A stretch of 64,000 nucleotides of DNA. It comes from Streptomyces sp. APSN-46.1. GTDB lineage: Bacteria > Actinomycetota > Actinomycetes > Streptomycetales > Streptomycetaceae. This document shows, one piece after another, positions 40,627 through 49,334 of this stretch (positions are counted from its first letter, which is position 1; every line of letters begins with the position of its first letter). The stretch spans positions 62,001 through 126,000 of the forward strand of contig NZ_JALGRF010000009.1 of the NCBI RefSeq assembly GCF_022815725.1, read 5' to 3'. Made by a program: the position numbers and the translations under genes. The notes beneath the pieces are model-generated. The model had not been told where the DNA came from. It worked only from the letters and a program-made list of their open reading frames with translations, and ran no database searches.

Positions 40627-41669
40627 GTGGACCTGCCGGGCGTCGTGGCCTCGATCATGTGCTGGTAGGAGTTGACCGGCCGTACGTCCCGGACGGCGAG
40701 GCCCGACTTCTCCACAAGCCCGAGCAGCCCCTCCCGGGTGTGCTTCCGGCCGCCGACGGTGAGCAGCATCCGCAGGTCCATCCCGGTGCTGAACCTCTGC
40801 CCCGGGCCGTCGTCGACGAAGTTCTCCACGATGATCACCTTGGCGCCGGCGCGGGCCGTCCTGACGACGTTGCCCAGGACGACGACGGCGTCCTCGTCGT
40901 TCATCCCCAGGATGTTCTTGAAGACGTACGCGTCGACGTCGGCGGGGATCTCCTCGCGGCAGTCGCCGGCCAGCAGCCGCACCCGGTCGGCGAGCGCCCC
41001 GCCGTCGCGAAGCCGGGCGTCGGCGTCGGCCACCACGTCCGGCCGGTCGAACAGGATGCCCCGCACGCCGGGGTGGAGTTCGAGGAGCGAGGCCAGCAGG
41101 AAGCCCTGTCCGCCGCCGATGTCGGCAACGGTCCGCGCTCCTTCCAGCGACAGGACGCCCGCGACGGCCGACGCGGACTGCTTGCTCGCCTGGGTCATCG
41201 CGCGGTCGAAGACCGCCGCCGACTCGGGCCAGGCCCGGTGCACGTGCTCGAAGAACTCTCCGCCGTACAGATCGGTGAAGATCTCCTTCCCGGTGCGGAC
41301 CGACTCGTCGAGACGGCCCCACAGCTCCCAGGTCCACGGTTCGGTCATCCACAGCACGAGTTGGTCGAGGCTGTCCGGAGCGCCCGTACGAAGCAGCAGC
41401 GAGACCTCGGTGTGGACGAACCGGCCCTGGGGGTCCTCGGCGAAGACCTCGTGGCAGGTGAGTGAGCGCAGAAGTCGTCGCAGCGCGTCCGGATCGGCGC
41501 CGACCGCCGCGGCGAGTTCGTCCGCCGTGGCCGGCGTGTCGCCGAGGGCGTCGGCGACGGCGAGTTTCACGGCCGCTCGCAGCGAGGCGGCACAGCTGGC
41601 ACTGAGCGCGCGCTCAAGGAGTCCCAGCACATGGGGTTCCGCGGGCGTTTCACTGATCATGGGTGACAA
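40623..41669 (-). CDS. SAM-dependent O-methyltransferase (dimerisation-domain type)
   Basis: A 348-residue protein of the plant-like O-methyltransferase family seen in anthracycline and polyketide clusters. The N-terminal winged-helix dimerisation domain (LRAAVKLAVADALGDTPATA, ELAAAVGADPDALRRLLRSL) precedes the Rossmann core, with motif I TVADIGGGQGFLLASLLELH and the acidic ILFDRPDVV. VFKNILGMNDEDAVVVLGNV is the catalytic-region helix; the usual catalytic His-Asp pair here reads NILGMND, so His is replaced by Leu/Gly, and the general base may differ. GTG 41669 or ATG 41660 are possible starts. It overlaps both neighbours and acts as a tailoring enzyme. Confidence 0.88.
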   Translation of the reverse strand: MSPMISETPAEPHVLGLLERALSASCAASLRAAVKLAVADALGDTPATADELAAAVGADPDALRRLLRSLTCHEVFAEDPQGRFVHTEVSLLLRTGAPDSLDQLVLWMTEPWTWELWGRLDESVRTGKEIFTDLYGGEFFEHVHRAWPESAAVFDRAMTQASKQSASAVAGVLSLEGARTVADIGGGQGFLLASLLELHPGVRGILFDRPDVVADADARLRDGGALADRVRLLAGDCREEIPADVDAYVFKNILGMNDEDAVVVLGNVVRTARAGAKVIIVENFVDDGPGQRFSTGMDLRMLLTVGGRKHTREGLLGLVEKSGLAVRDVRPVNSYQHMIEATTPGRST

Positions 41670-42597
41670 CCTCTCTGTCGTGTCCGGCTTTCACGGCGCC
41701 GGGGAAGTGCGCTTCCAGTACCTGCCGGACCCCGTCGCGCCAGGACCTCTCGCAAGCGCCGGCCATGCTCCTGCGGCGGGTGTCGTCGAACGCGACGACG
41801 CCGCGGGTGACATCGCTCGGCACGAAGTCGACCGGGACGTGGGTGAGTTCGGAGACGTAGGTCATGAGGTCCTGTACGCCGACGACCTCGTCCCCTCCCC
41901 AGTTCACGACGGTCGCGGGTGTGCTCGCCGCGGCCCACAGCCCTGGGACGTGCCGCGCGATGTCGTCGGTGTGGATCGGGGAGCAATAGTGCTGTCGCGC
42001 GCGGGGAACCGCGATCGGCTCCCCGGCGAGCATCTGCCGGTAGAAGATGACCGGTGCCCCGCCGTGCCCGTGCGGCCCGTAGGCGACATTGAGCCGGGCC
42101 ACGGTGGTGGACAGGCCGAGGGTCACGGCGAGCGCGCGCACGGCGCCCTCGGTCGCCAGCTTGCCGACCGGGTACGTCGGCAGCCACGCCGACTCGGTCC
42201 CCAACGGATCGGTCTCGGTATGCAGGTGGTCCGGCGCCTGGGGCGCGTAGACCGCGCTGGTGGAGATGTACAGAAAGGCTTCGGCGGTTCGGCAGTGGGT
42301 CATCAGGCGGCCGGTGGCGACGCAGTTCACCGTCACCACCTCCTCGAAGTCGCCGCTGCCGCGCTCGACCGCCGCGTGCAGCACATGGGTGAAGTCGTCG
42401 GGGAGTCCGTCGAGTCCGTCCCTGGACATGTCCCAGCGCCAGGTCCACACCCCCTGGTTCCGGAGCCGTCGCTCCACCTCCGGATCCGAGAACCGGCCGA
42501 TGCACCACACCTCGTTGTGGGCCGCGAGCGTCTCGGCGGCGGTGCGCGCCACCAGGCCGGTCGCCCCGGTGATCAGGATCTTCTTTCCGGCCGTCAT
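41650..42597 (-). CDS. NAD(P)-dependent epimerase/dehydratase (extended SDR)
   Basis: A 315-residue extended short-chain dehydrogenase. The nucleotide-binding motif is ILITGATGLVARTAAETLAA, and the catalytic Tyr-Lys lies in LPTYPVGKLATEGAVRA, preceded by the Ser in FLYISTSAVYAPQAP. HYCSPIHTDDIARHV is a C-terminal substrate-domain block typical of sugar-nucleotide and ketone epimerase/reductase members. No sugar-biosynthesis or glycosyltransferase genes are nearby, so it may act on the polyketide chain or a small building block. Its start overlaps the stop of the ligase gene (ATGA), and its end overlaps the methyltransferase start. Confidence 0.85.
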   Translation of the reverse strand: MTAGKKILITGATGLVARTAAETLAAHNEVWCIGRFSDPEVERRLRNQGVWTWRWDMSRDGLDGLPDDFTHVLHAAVERGSGDFEEVVTVNCVATGRLMTHCRTAEAFLYISTSAVYAPQAPDHLHTETDPLGTESAWLPTYPVGKLATEGAVRALAVTLGLSTTVARLNVAYGPHGHGGAPVIFYRQMLAGEPIAVPRARQHYCSPIHTDDIARHVPGLWAAASTPATVVNWGGDEVVGVQDLMTYVSELTHVPVDFVPSDVTRGVVAFDDTRRRSMAGACERSWRDGVRQVLEAHFPGAVKAGHDREVVTHDQ

Positions 42598-45413
42598 CCG
42601 GGGGTTCCGCCTTCCGTCAGCGCACGGTCGAGCTCCGCCCGCAGGAGCGACTGGAAGACAGCCACGTGCTTGGGCCCCATGAGGGTGTAGTGCTCGCCGG
42701 GCACATCGATGTACCGGGGCGCCTCGCGCGTGAAGTCCTCCCAGTGCTTCAGCTCGTTGTTCAGCCAGTCGTGCTTGCTGCCCCGGAGCGGGACGGCGTA
42801 GAAGACGCTCATCCCGGCGACACTGCCGGTGGGCCGGTAGGTCCGGCCGAGGCCGGTCAGGCCGTCGGCGAGTTCGGCCCACGCGGTGAACCGACCCAGA
42901 TCAAGGTCGAGTTCGGCGAGCCGGTCGGGGGGAGCGATGTCGAGGAGATGGCCGAGCTGCTCCTGTCTGCTCAGCGGACGCAGCGCGGCGGGCAGCGTCT
43001 TCGCCTGCTGCTCGGAGATCAGATCCAGGAACATCGCCAGATTGACCGCGGTCTCGACGAAGTCGAGCTCGTCCATGCGGTACTTGATGTGCGGGGGCAG
43101 ATTGAAGCTGCCCAGGAAGTCCACGCGCTCGCCCTCCGCCTCAAGGAGCTTGGCCACCTCGAAGGCCACGGCCGCGCCGAAGGAGTACCCGGCGATCGCG
43201 TAGGGGCCGTGCGGCTGCTTGGACCGGATCGCGTCCACGTATGTGCGCGCCATCTCCGCGAAGCTCCCGAACGGCTTCTCCCCCGGGTTGAACCCGCGCG
43301 CCCGGAGTGCGTAGAAGGGCCGCTCATGGACGAAGTACTTGGCCAGGTTCACGAAGACGAGCACCTCGCCGACCCCGGGGTGGACGCAGAACAGCGGCGT
43401 CCCGTCCCCACTGGTCTGCAGCGGAACGATCGGATCGTACGGAGCGGGCGCCCCGCCCTGTCCGGCCTCGATGCGTGCGGCCAGTTCGCGGACGCTGGGC
43501 GAGGTGAGGATCGCCAGTACGGGAAGCTCCGTGCCGGGGAAGCGCTGGGAGACCAGGCTCTTGAGGCGGAGGATGTCCAGCGACGTCCCACCGAGTTCGA
43601 AGAAGCCGGCCGTGGCACTGATCGTGGACGGGTCCGCGTCGAAGAGGGCTCCGTACAGTTCCGCGAGAGTCTTCTCGGTCGCGCCCGCGGGGGCGGTGTG
43701 GCCGCCGAGTTGGCGGGACACCGACTCCTGGACCGACGCCACGTACTCGGCGTAGTCACCGGACTCCAGCCGGCGGCGCATGAGCGCTCGCGGAATCTTG
43801 CCCAGACTTGTCTTCGGGAAGGCGTCCTTGGGCAGCGGCAGCAGCAGTGCCGGACGGAACCCCCAGTGCAGCACGACACTGTTCCTGATCGCGATGAGCA
43901 GGCGGTGCAGCGCCGCCTCGTCGCGGGACACGTCGGGGGTGACCGCGAAGGCCACCGCGAGCTGCTCGGTGTCGCTGCCCCGCGGGCGCGTCGGGAACGC
44001 GACGACGAACGACTTCTCGATACCTTCGAGGCCGTCGAGCAGCGACTCGATGTCGTGGCTGTAGTAGTTGACTCCGTTGACGATGACGCTGTCCTTGCTG
44101 CGCCCCACGAGGGTCAGCCGCCCTCCGGCGAGCCGGCCGAGGTCACCGGTGCGGAACCAGCCGTCCGCGGTGAACGCGGCCTTGGTCGCCTCCTTGTCGT
44201 TCCGGTACCCGTCCGTGATCATCGGGCCCGTGAGCTGCACTTCGCCGACTTCGCCATCGGCGACGGGTGCGCTGCCTCCCTCTGCCACGATCCTGATCCG
44301 GAGGGTGTCGACCGGACGTCCGACCGCCGCGAACTCGGCCCCTTGGTCGGCGTCGGGGAACTCCCGGTTGTAGATGCTGCCGGCGCAGGTCTCGGTCATC
44401 CCGAAGGCGGGCCAGAGGGCACCGCGGTGCAGCCCGTACGGGGCCAGCCGGTCGAGGAAGCCGATGCCCGTGGCCACCGGATTCGCCTCTCCGCCGGACA
44501 CGATGTGCCGCAGGCAGGACAGGTCGAGGGGCAGGGGGGACGGCAGCTGGTCGAGGGTCTGGTTGATCAGCCCCAGCAGGAAGTTGGGGGTGAACGTCAT
44601 CGTCACCCGGTGGGCATCGATCAGCCGTAGGAAGTGCACCGGGTCGGCCAGCACCGAATCCGGCGTCACCTGCAGCTGCACGGCCCCCGCGGACAGCGGA
44701 AGCAGGTGCGCCTCAAGCAGCGCGGCGACGTGGTCGTACGAGATCCAGTTGAGCGTCACATCGTCGGCGGTGAGCCGCTGCACCTCGGCCTTGGCGGCCA
44801 TGGAGGCCAGCAGGTTGCCGTGGGTGAGCCGAACCGCCTTGGAGGCGCCGGTCGAACCAGAGGTGAGCACCAGCAGCGCGACGTCGTCCGGACCGGCGGC
44901 GGTCACCGGAACCGTGCGCGCGTCCGTGTCGGCCGTGCCCAGCGCCAGTTCCTCGACCGTGGCGACCGCGAGACCCTGGACGGCGGGAAGTTCCTCACGT
45001 GTCCGGCGGTCGGTGACCACGAGCGGCCCGTCGAGCAGGGTGTGGACGTGGCTCAACTGCGCCGCCCAGCGCTGCGGGTCGTTGCGGACGGGCACCAGCG
45101 GACAGGCGGTGATGCCGCCGAGCAGGCACGCCCAGAACGCCGGAATGAAGTCCTCGGGCCGCTCCAGCAGCAGCGCGACCACGCGCCCCGGACGAACCCC
45201 CGCCTCCCGCAAGGAGCTCAGCAGACGGAGGGACTCGTCGAGGAGTTCCGGATAGGTCCGGAGCGCGTGGTCGAGGGGCCGCTCCTGAGAGCAGTACCGC
45301 ACCCCGTGCTCCGGGAACTTGGCGGCGGCCCGCGTCAGCAGCCCGCCCAGGCCGGCGCCTTCCTCGCCGGCGGCCGCGTGTCCTGCCCCGCGCTCAGCCA
45401 CAGCCGCCCGCAT
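42594..45413 (-). CDS. Ligase-carrier-thioesterase protein (A-T-TE)
   Basis: A 939-residue three-domain protein from the ATG at 45413. Residues 1-590 are an ANL-superfamily acyl/aryl-adenylating domain: LLVLTSGSTGASKAVRLTHG (P-loop near 185), WPAFGMTETCAGSIYNREFP, DGWFRTGDLGRLAGGRLTLV. A carrier domain has its phosphopantetheine Ser near 609 (FELGGTSLDILRLKSLV). A type I thioesterase has Ser near 743 (IAGYSFGAAVAFEVAKLL) and His in VPGEHYTLMGP. There is no condensation domain. A stand-alone A-T-TE could activate a carboxylic acid and transfer it, or capture and release a chain. In a type II PKS cluster it may load a starter or offload the polyene. It overlaps both neighbours. Confidence 0.9.
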   Translation of the reverse strand: MRAAVAERGAGHAAAGEEGAGLGGLLTRAAAKFPEHGVRYCSQERPLDHALRTYPELLDESLRLLSSLREAGVRPGRVVALLLERPEDFIPAFWACLLGGITACPLVPVRNDPQRWAAQLSHVHTLLDGPLVVTDRRTREELPAVQGLAVATVEELALGTADTDARTVPVTAAGPDDVALLVLTSGSTGASKAVRLTHGNLLASMAAKAEVQRLTADDVTLNWISYDHVAALLEAHLLPLSAGAVQLQVTPDSVLADPVHFLRLIDAHRVTMTFTPNFLLGLINQTLDQLPSPLPLDLSCLRHIVSGGEANPVATGIGFLDRLAPYGLHRGALWPAFGMTETCAGSIYNREFPDADQGAEFAAVGRPVDTLRIRIVAEGGSAPVADGEVGEVQLTGPMITDGYRNDKEATKAAFTADGWFRTGDLGRLAGGRLTLVGRSKDSVIVNGVNYYSHDIESLLDGLEGIEKSFVVAFPTRPRGSDTEQLAVAFAVTPDVSRDEAALHRLLIAIRNSVVLHWGFRPALLLPLPKDAFPKTSLGKIPRALMRRRLESGDYAEYVASVQESVSRQLGGHTAPAGATEKTLAELYGALFDADPSTISATAGFFELGGTSLDILRLKSLVSQRFPGTELPVLAILTSPSVRELAARIEAGQGGAPAPYDPIVPLQTSGDGTPLFCVHPGVGEVLVFVNLAKYFVHERPFYALRARGFNPGEKPFGSFAEMARTYVDAIRSKQPHGPYAIAGYSFGAAVAFEVAKLLEAEGERVDFLGSFNLPPHIKYRMDELDFVETAVNLAMFLDLISEQQAKTLPAALRPLSRQEQLGHLLDIAPPDRLAELDLDLGRFTAWAELADGLTGLGRTYRPTGSVAGMSVFYAVPLRGSKHDWLNNELKHWEDFTREAPRYIDVPGEHYTLMGPKHVAVFQSLLRAELDRALTEGGTPG

Positions 45414-46110
45414 GACCCTGGTCGCCTCCGGTGCCGAGCCCCACCGGCACAGGCTCCGCTTCCGCACGGCCCGTCGGCGTCGCGTCGCCGCTACCGGTGA
45501 CGGAGCGGACGAAGGCGTCGAGCCGGTCGACGCCCCAGAACTTCTCGCGCCGGTGGACGAAGAAGGGGACTCCGAAGACACCGTCGCGGTCGACGTCGAG
45601 CAGCGCCTGGACGCCCCGCGCGCGCAGCTCCTCGTCGTCGGTGGCGAGGGCGAACCGGGAAGCGGGCAGGCCCAGTTCGGTGGCGAGTTCCGCCATGACC
45701 GCCGGGTCGCAGATGTTCCTGCCCTCCTCCCAGCGCAGTTGGTACGCCCGGCTGATGAAGCGCCGGCCGACGCCCTCGTCGGACGCGGCGAGGTAGGCCA
45801 GGTGCGGTATCTCCCAGACCGGGTCGCGGTCTATCGGCCAGGCCGGTTCGAGTCCTGCCTGCCGGGCGAGCCTGCGGACGTCCTGGAGGATGTACAGGTG
45901 CTTGTCCTTGGACATGTCGGTGTACGGGAAGGTGCCGCCCTGCTCGGCGAGCAGCGCGGCGCCGCGCGCGTCGGGCTCCCAGAAGGGGCGCCACTCGACT
46001 GCGGCGGCCACCTCGGGATGGCGGTCGGTCAGCTGCCGGTGGGCCAGCCAGGAGTAGGGGCTGCGCAGGGAGAAGTACCAGCGCGAGACGGGTCGTTGGG
46101 TGGTGGTCAC
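45394..46110 (-). CDS. DsbA-like/2-hydroxychromene-2-carboxylate isomerase family protein
   Basis: A 238-residue thioredoxin-fold protein without CxxC. Instead the helix start is RWYFSLRSPYSWLAHRQLTD, with the Ser of SPYSW in the active-site place, as in HCCA isomerases and kappa-class GST. VDRDGVFGVPFFVHRREKFW carries the cis-Pro loop (GVPFF). The last 30 residues are disordered. As I recall, members of this family occur in type II PKS clusters for polyene and cinnamoyl lipids, where they are proposed to isomerise a chain double bond from trans to cis before cyclisation. A similar role here is inference. It sits 13 bp after the ketoreductase and overlaps the ligase start by 20 bp. Confidence 0.8.
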   Translation of the reverse strand: MTTTQRPVSRWYFSLRSPYSWLAHRQLTDRHPEVAAAVEWRPFWEPDARGAALLAEQGGTFPYTDMSKDKHLYILQDVRRLARQAGLEPAWPIDRDPVWEIPHLAYLAASDEGVGRRFISRAYQLRWEEGRNICDPAVMAELATELGLPASRFALATDDEELRARGVQALLDVDRDGVFGVPFFVHRREKFWGVDRLDAFVRSVTGSGDATPTGRAEAEPVPVGLGTGGDQGHAGGCG

Positions 46111-46123
46111 TCGGTTCTCCTCC

Positions 46124-46870
46124 TTAGATGACGATGCCGCCGTCGATCTGGAGCACCGCGCCGCTGACGTACTCGGCCGATGCCACGTAAGCGACCATGT
46201 CGGCGACCTCCTCGGGCCGGCCGAAGCGGCCCAGGGGAATGTTCGCCACGGCGTCCGTGCGGACGGACCCGGTCAGGGCCGCCGTCATGTCGGTCTCGAT
46301 GAAACCGGGGGCGATCACGTTGACGCGGATGCCGTACTTCCCGACCTCCTTGGCCAGGGCCTTGCTGAAGCCGATGATTCCGGCCTTGGAGGCGGAGTAG
46401 TTGGTCTGGCTCGCGTGGCCGTGCACGCCCGCGACGGAGGCGATGTTGACCACACATCCACGCCTGCGCTTCATCATCGCGAAGACGACGGCCCGACAGA
46501 CGTGGTAAGTGCCGCTCAGATTGGTGTCGATGACGTCGTGCCACTCTTCGTCGGCCATCAGCACCAGGGGGTTGTCCCGGACGATGCCCGCCGACGTGAC
46601 CAGGACGTCGATGGGCCCGAGGTCCTCCTGGACGCTGTCCACCAGTGCGCGCATGTCGTCGGGGCGTGTGACGTCGGCCCGGTGGGCGCGGGCGCGCCGG
46701 CCCAGCTCACCGACCTCCTTCTCCAGTTGCGCTGCGGCCTCCGCGCCGGAAGGGGTGTGGCAGAACGCCACGTCGTAGCCGTCCTGGGCGAGCCGCATGA
46801 CGGCGGCGCGGCCGATGCCTCGCGATCCGCCGGTGACCAGGGCCACCGGGGGTGTCTCGTGCTGGGTCAC
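46124..46870 (-). CDS. 3-oxoacyl-ACP reductase (FabG-like ketoreductase)
   Basis: A 248-residue classical SDR from the GTG at 46870, which overlaps the dehydratase stop (GTGA). The cofactor motif is ALVTGGSRGIGRAAVMRLAQ, the Asn-Ser-Tyr-Lys tetrad is visible in VLVTSAGIVRDN (usual NNAG reads TSAG), VVNIASVAGVHG and TNYSASKAG, and the end is GAVLQIDGGI. It reduces the beta-keto group on the ACP-bound chain after each elongation. Together with the two hotdog dehydratases just upstream this gives a ketoreduction-dehydration cycle, so the product should be a polyene rather than a poly-keto chain. Confidence 0.93.
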   Translation of the reverse strand: MTQHETPPVALVTGGSRGIGRAAVMRLAQDGYDVAFCHTPSGAEAAAQLEKEVGELGRRARAHRADVTRPDDMRALVDSVQEDLGPIDVLVTSAGIVRDNPLVLMADEEWHDVIDTNLSGTYHVCRAVVFAMMKRRRGCVVNIASVAGVHGHASQTNYSASKAGIIGFSKALAKEVGKYGIRVNVIAPGFIETDMTAALTGSVRTDAVANIPLGRFGRPEEVADMVAYVASAEYVSGAVLQIDGGIVI

Positions 46871-47400
46871 TGGTGACTTCCTTCGGGTGTCGGGGCGGTG
46901 CGCCCGGGGTCGGCCTGCTGGCGGTGCGCGGGTTTCCGCAGGGCGATGACGATCTGGTCCACTTCCAGGACGGCCTCGCCGTCGACGGTGCTCTCGCCCT
47001 CGTACATGACCGTGTCGCCGAACGACCTGCTCAGGCGGACGCGGTGCCGCATCACGTCGCCCGGACGCACCGGGCGCGGCAGTCGTACGCCGGACATGCC
47101 GCCGAAGAGCATGAGCGCGCCGTCCGCGCCTGACGACGGCTCGTCGGCGGTGAGCAGCAGGGAGGCGGCCTGGCACCAGGACTCGATGACGAGCCCCGTC
47201 GGATAGTCGTACGCGGTGTCGTCCGCTCCGTCGGGCACGGCTTCGTACCACGGCTCGCCGCAGGTGACCGCCTTGAGCGCGGTCAGGTGCCGCCCCGGTT
47301 CGAGATCGAGCACGCGGTCGATCAGCAGGATGGGGTGACGATGGGGGATCCGGCGCTTGACCTCGGCGGGAGTCATCTGCGCAAGCGTCTGAGCACGCAT
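46867..47400 (-). CDS. Hotdog-fold beta-hydroxyacyl-ACP dehydratase-like protein (FabA/FabZ group), first of a pair in reading order after the other
   Basis: A 177-residue single-hotdog protein. The N-terminal VKRRIPHRHPILLIDRVLDL is the FabZ-type opening. GLVIESWCQAASLLL places an acidic residue and Cys on the active-site helix, and MSGVRLPRPVRPGDVMRHRV is the characteristic R-PVxPGD strand. The typical HFPG active-site His loop is not obvious (YDYPTGL stands in its place), so this may be the non-catalytic partner of a heterodimeric dehydratase with the next protein. The last 25 residues are disordered. Coupling is by TGATG to the upstream gene and GTGA to the ketoreductase. Confidence 0.82.
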   Translation of the reverse strand: MRAQTLAQMTPAEVKRRIPHRHPILLIDRVLDLEPGRHLTALKAVTCGEPWYEAVPDGADDTAYDYPTGLVIESWCQAASLLLTADEPSSGADGALMLFGGMSGVRLPRPVRPGDVMRHRVRLSRSFGDTVMYEGESTVDGEAVLEVDQIVIALRKPAHRQQADPGRTAPTPEGSHQ

Positions 47401-47807
47401 CAGGCGGCGTCCCCCTTCGTGCCGTGCGCGGCCCTCCGCGTGAACACGAGGGTCAGCCGCGCGGCCGGCCCCCGGTCGGTGGCAACCGTCGCGGCACACC
47501 GCCAACTGCCGTTGCCCGCCTGCCATTTCAGCTGCGCGGTGAGGCGGTCGCCGGGGCGGACGGGATCACTGAAGCGGACCTTGTCCACGCCGGAGACCCG
47601 CCAGTGGCGCTCCGGCTCGGGGTGCGCCTCCAGGGCTCCGCGCTCGACGAAGTCGACGATGCAGACGCCGGGAAAGATCGGGAAGCCCGGGTAGTGGCCC
47701 CGGAAGACCGGCTCCTCGGGTTCCACGTCCAGCGTGATGACCGTGTCGGGCCCTGCCGCGCGGTCGACGACGACGGGCGCGAGGACGGGGCCGCACTTCC
47801 ATGCCAT
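47400..47807 (-). CDS. FabZ-like beta-hydroxyacyl-ACP dehydratase
   Basis: A 135-residue hotdog protein. The loop GHYPGFPIFPGVCIVDFVER holds the catalytic His (HYPG) and the PGV turn, with Asp-Phe-Val-Glu where FabZ has an active-site Glu on the helix. DKVRFSDPVRPGDRLTAQLK is the second conserved strand. It probably forms an alpha/beta heterodimer with the following dehydratase-like protein, as in aryl-polyene systems, and eliminates water from the 3-hydroxyacyl-ACP. TGATG overlaps at both ends show tight co-translation with the ACP and the second dehydratase. Confidence 0.86.
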   Translation of the reverse strand: MAWKCGPVLAPVVVDRAAGPDTVITLDVEPEEPVFRGHYPGFPIFPGVCIVDFVERGALEAHPEPERHWRVSGVDKVRFSDPVRPGDRLTAQLKWQAGNGSWRCAATVATDRGPAARLTLVFTRRAAHGTKGDAA

Positions 47808-48064
47808 CAGGCGGCCCCGAGCTTCACGGCGAGAAGGTCGTGGATCGAGGAGAGCGAGGTGAACGCCCTGATCTCCGCCTCACCGAAGCGGACCCCGTAC
47901 TTGACCTCCAGGACGACGATGACCTCCAGGGCGAGCAGCGAGTCGCCGCCCACTTCCTCGAAGCGCTTCAGGTCGGTCAGGTCGGACGGCTCTATGTCGA
48001 GCACCTGGGCGACCGTGCGGCGGAGGTCCTCCCGGTCCAGGACGGCGACTCCGTTTTCGGACAT
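47807..48064 (-). CDS. Acyl carrier protein (second ACP of the cluster)
   Basis: An 85-residue protein from the ATG at 48064, which follows AAAGGTGA; an ATG 18 bp earlier has no ribosome-binding site. The phosphopantetheine site is EEVGGDSLLALEVIVVLE (Ser in GGDSL) between helices I and II, with an acidic surface typical of ACPs. It sits directly ahead of the dehydratases and reductase, so it may carry the chain during the reductive steps, or the starter. The other ACP of the cluster (55804-56055) has a different recognition helix (DADSLRSIELL). Confidence 0.92.
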   Translation of the reverse strand: MSENGVAVLDREDLRRTVAQVLDIEPSDLTDLKRFEEVGGDSLLALEVIVVLEVKYGVRFGEAEIRAFTSLSSIHDLLAVKLGAA

Positions 48065-48140
48065 GGGTGCGTCACCTTTCATGAGGGATTGCGGTGAGGT
48101 GGGGTGAGGTGAGGGGCGAGTGGTACCGGGGGGAGGAAGC

Positions 48141-49256
48141 TCAGCCCCGCGTCGACAGCAGCGCCGCGCCGACGACGCCGTTGGCCTCGACGGAGGTGAT
48201 CAGGGCGAGGCCCTCGGTGCCCGGCTCGGCGAGAGCGAGGACGGCGGTGAGCTGGAAGGCGGCGGAGGCGGCGGAGGTGTCCCCGATGGACGCCGCGCTC
48301 CGCGGGCCGTCGGGGACCGCCGCGCCGAGGACCTCGACGAGGGCGGCGTGCTCGGCTTCCCCCTGCGCCCCGCCCGCACCCGACTCGGCGACGGTCCGGA
48401 CCTCCTGCGGTGCGACCCCCACGCGCGTCAGCAGACGGCGCAGGCAGTCGGCGAGCACGTCCTTGATGTGGCCACCGTCCCGGGCGAACCCGAACTCCAG
48501 GCCGAGGGGCACCGCCAGCGGGCGCCTGCCGTTCTCCTGTGCCGTGCCCGCCCGTTCGAGCAGCCAGAGCGCGGCGCCCTCGCCGAGCGGTCCCGTCCCG
48601 GCGGAGTCCTGGTCCGCGCGCCGCCCTCGCGTGTGCCACTCCAGCCAGGCCCGGGCCGGGGAGAACTCCTCGACGGCACCGCACAGCAGCGTCTCGGCGC
48701 GGCCTGCCCGTTGCAGCCGCAGCCCGTACCGCAAGGCGAGCAGCCCGGTACCGCGCCCTCCGGCCAGGGTGGTGTTGGGGCCCTTGAGGCGATGCCAGAT
48801 GGCGGACTGGCCCGCCGCGCAGTTCATCACGGTGTTGGGGAAGCGGGCGGGGTCGACCAGATAGGGCCGGTCACCGACGAAGGAGTCCCGGGTGAAGCTC
48901 ATCATGCTCTGGGCGCTGCCGGTGCTGGTGCCGAGCACCAGGCCGGTGCCCTCGCCGATCCCGGCGGGCCGGGCCCCTGCCCCGTCGTCGAGGAGCCGGC
49001 CGGCGGCGGCGACGGCCAGCGCGCTGACGCGGTCCATGGAGCGCGTGCCCTTGCGGCCGAGGACGGCACGGATGTCGAAGTCGGGCAGGACACAGGCCTC
49101 GTCGAACGGCGTGTCCCAGGTCTCGGGATCGAGGCGGAGCGCCGCGCTCCTGCCCGAGCGCAGACCGGAGGTGAAGTCGGCGCTGTCCAGACCCCAGGGC
49201 GAGATGGCCGACCAGGCGGTGATGACAGGGGTCTCTTCAGTGAGGACGGGGACCAT
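48141..49256 (-). CDS. Ketosynthase-like protein lacking the active-site Cys (CLF-like)
   Basis: A 371-residue thiolase-fold protein, shorter than a true KS. In the nucleophile elbow, where a KS has TACxxG, it reads GPNTTLAGGRGTGLLALRYG, so Cys is replaced by Gly. The earlier Cys in VMNCAAGQSA belongs to the preceding helix. The first His position is not preserved (VAESGAGGAQGEAEHAAL in place of HGTGT-ND), and ASIGDTSAASAAFQLTAVLA is in the place of the GHxxGAAG motif. It cannot condense acyl units itself. A chain-length or structural role beside an active KS is most likely. It is 78 bp from the DsrF-like gene, and the 76-bp gap before the ACP gene holds no ORF. Confidence 0.82.
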   Translation of the reverse strand: MVPVLTEETPVITAWSAISPWGLDSADFTSGLRSGRSAALRLDPETWDTPFDEACVLPDFDIRAVLGRKGTRSMDRVSALAVAAAGRLLDDGAGARPAGIGEGTGLVLGTSTGSAQSMMSFTRDSFVGDRPYLVDPARFPNTVMNCAAGQSAIWHRLKGPNTTLAGGRGTGLLALRYGLRLQRAGRAETLLCGAVEEFSPARAWLEWHTRGRRADQDSAGTGPLGEGAALWLLERAGTAQENGRRPLAVPLGLEFGFARDGGHIKDVLADCLRRLLTRVGVAPQEVRTVAESGAGGAQGEAEHAALVEVLGAAVPDGPRSAASIGDTSAASAAFQLTAVLALAEPGTEGLALITSVEANGVVGAALLSTRG

Positions 49257-49334
49257 GGGTGTAGCTGCCCTTCGAAGGTGGCGATCGTAGACAGAGGCGG
49301 GGCGGGGCCCGCCGCGGAGGAGGGCGGGTGCGCC

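Noticed and set aside
40627..41352. N-terminal extension of the FAD monooxygenase frame
   Set aside because: It is the shadow of the O-methyltransferase. The Rossmann motif starts directly after the ATG at 40626.
48780..48860. Cys in VMNCAAGQSA as the active site of the 48141-49256 KS-like protein
   Set aside because: Alignment of the following GPNTT-AGG segment with the KS nucleophile elbow shows that Cys lies one helix too early, and the true position is Gly.
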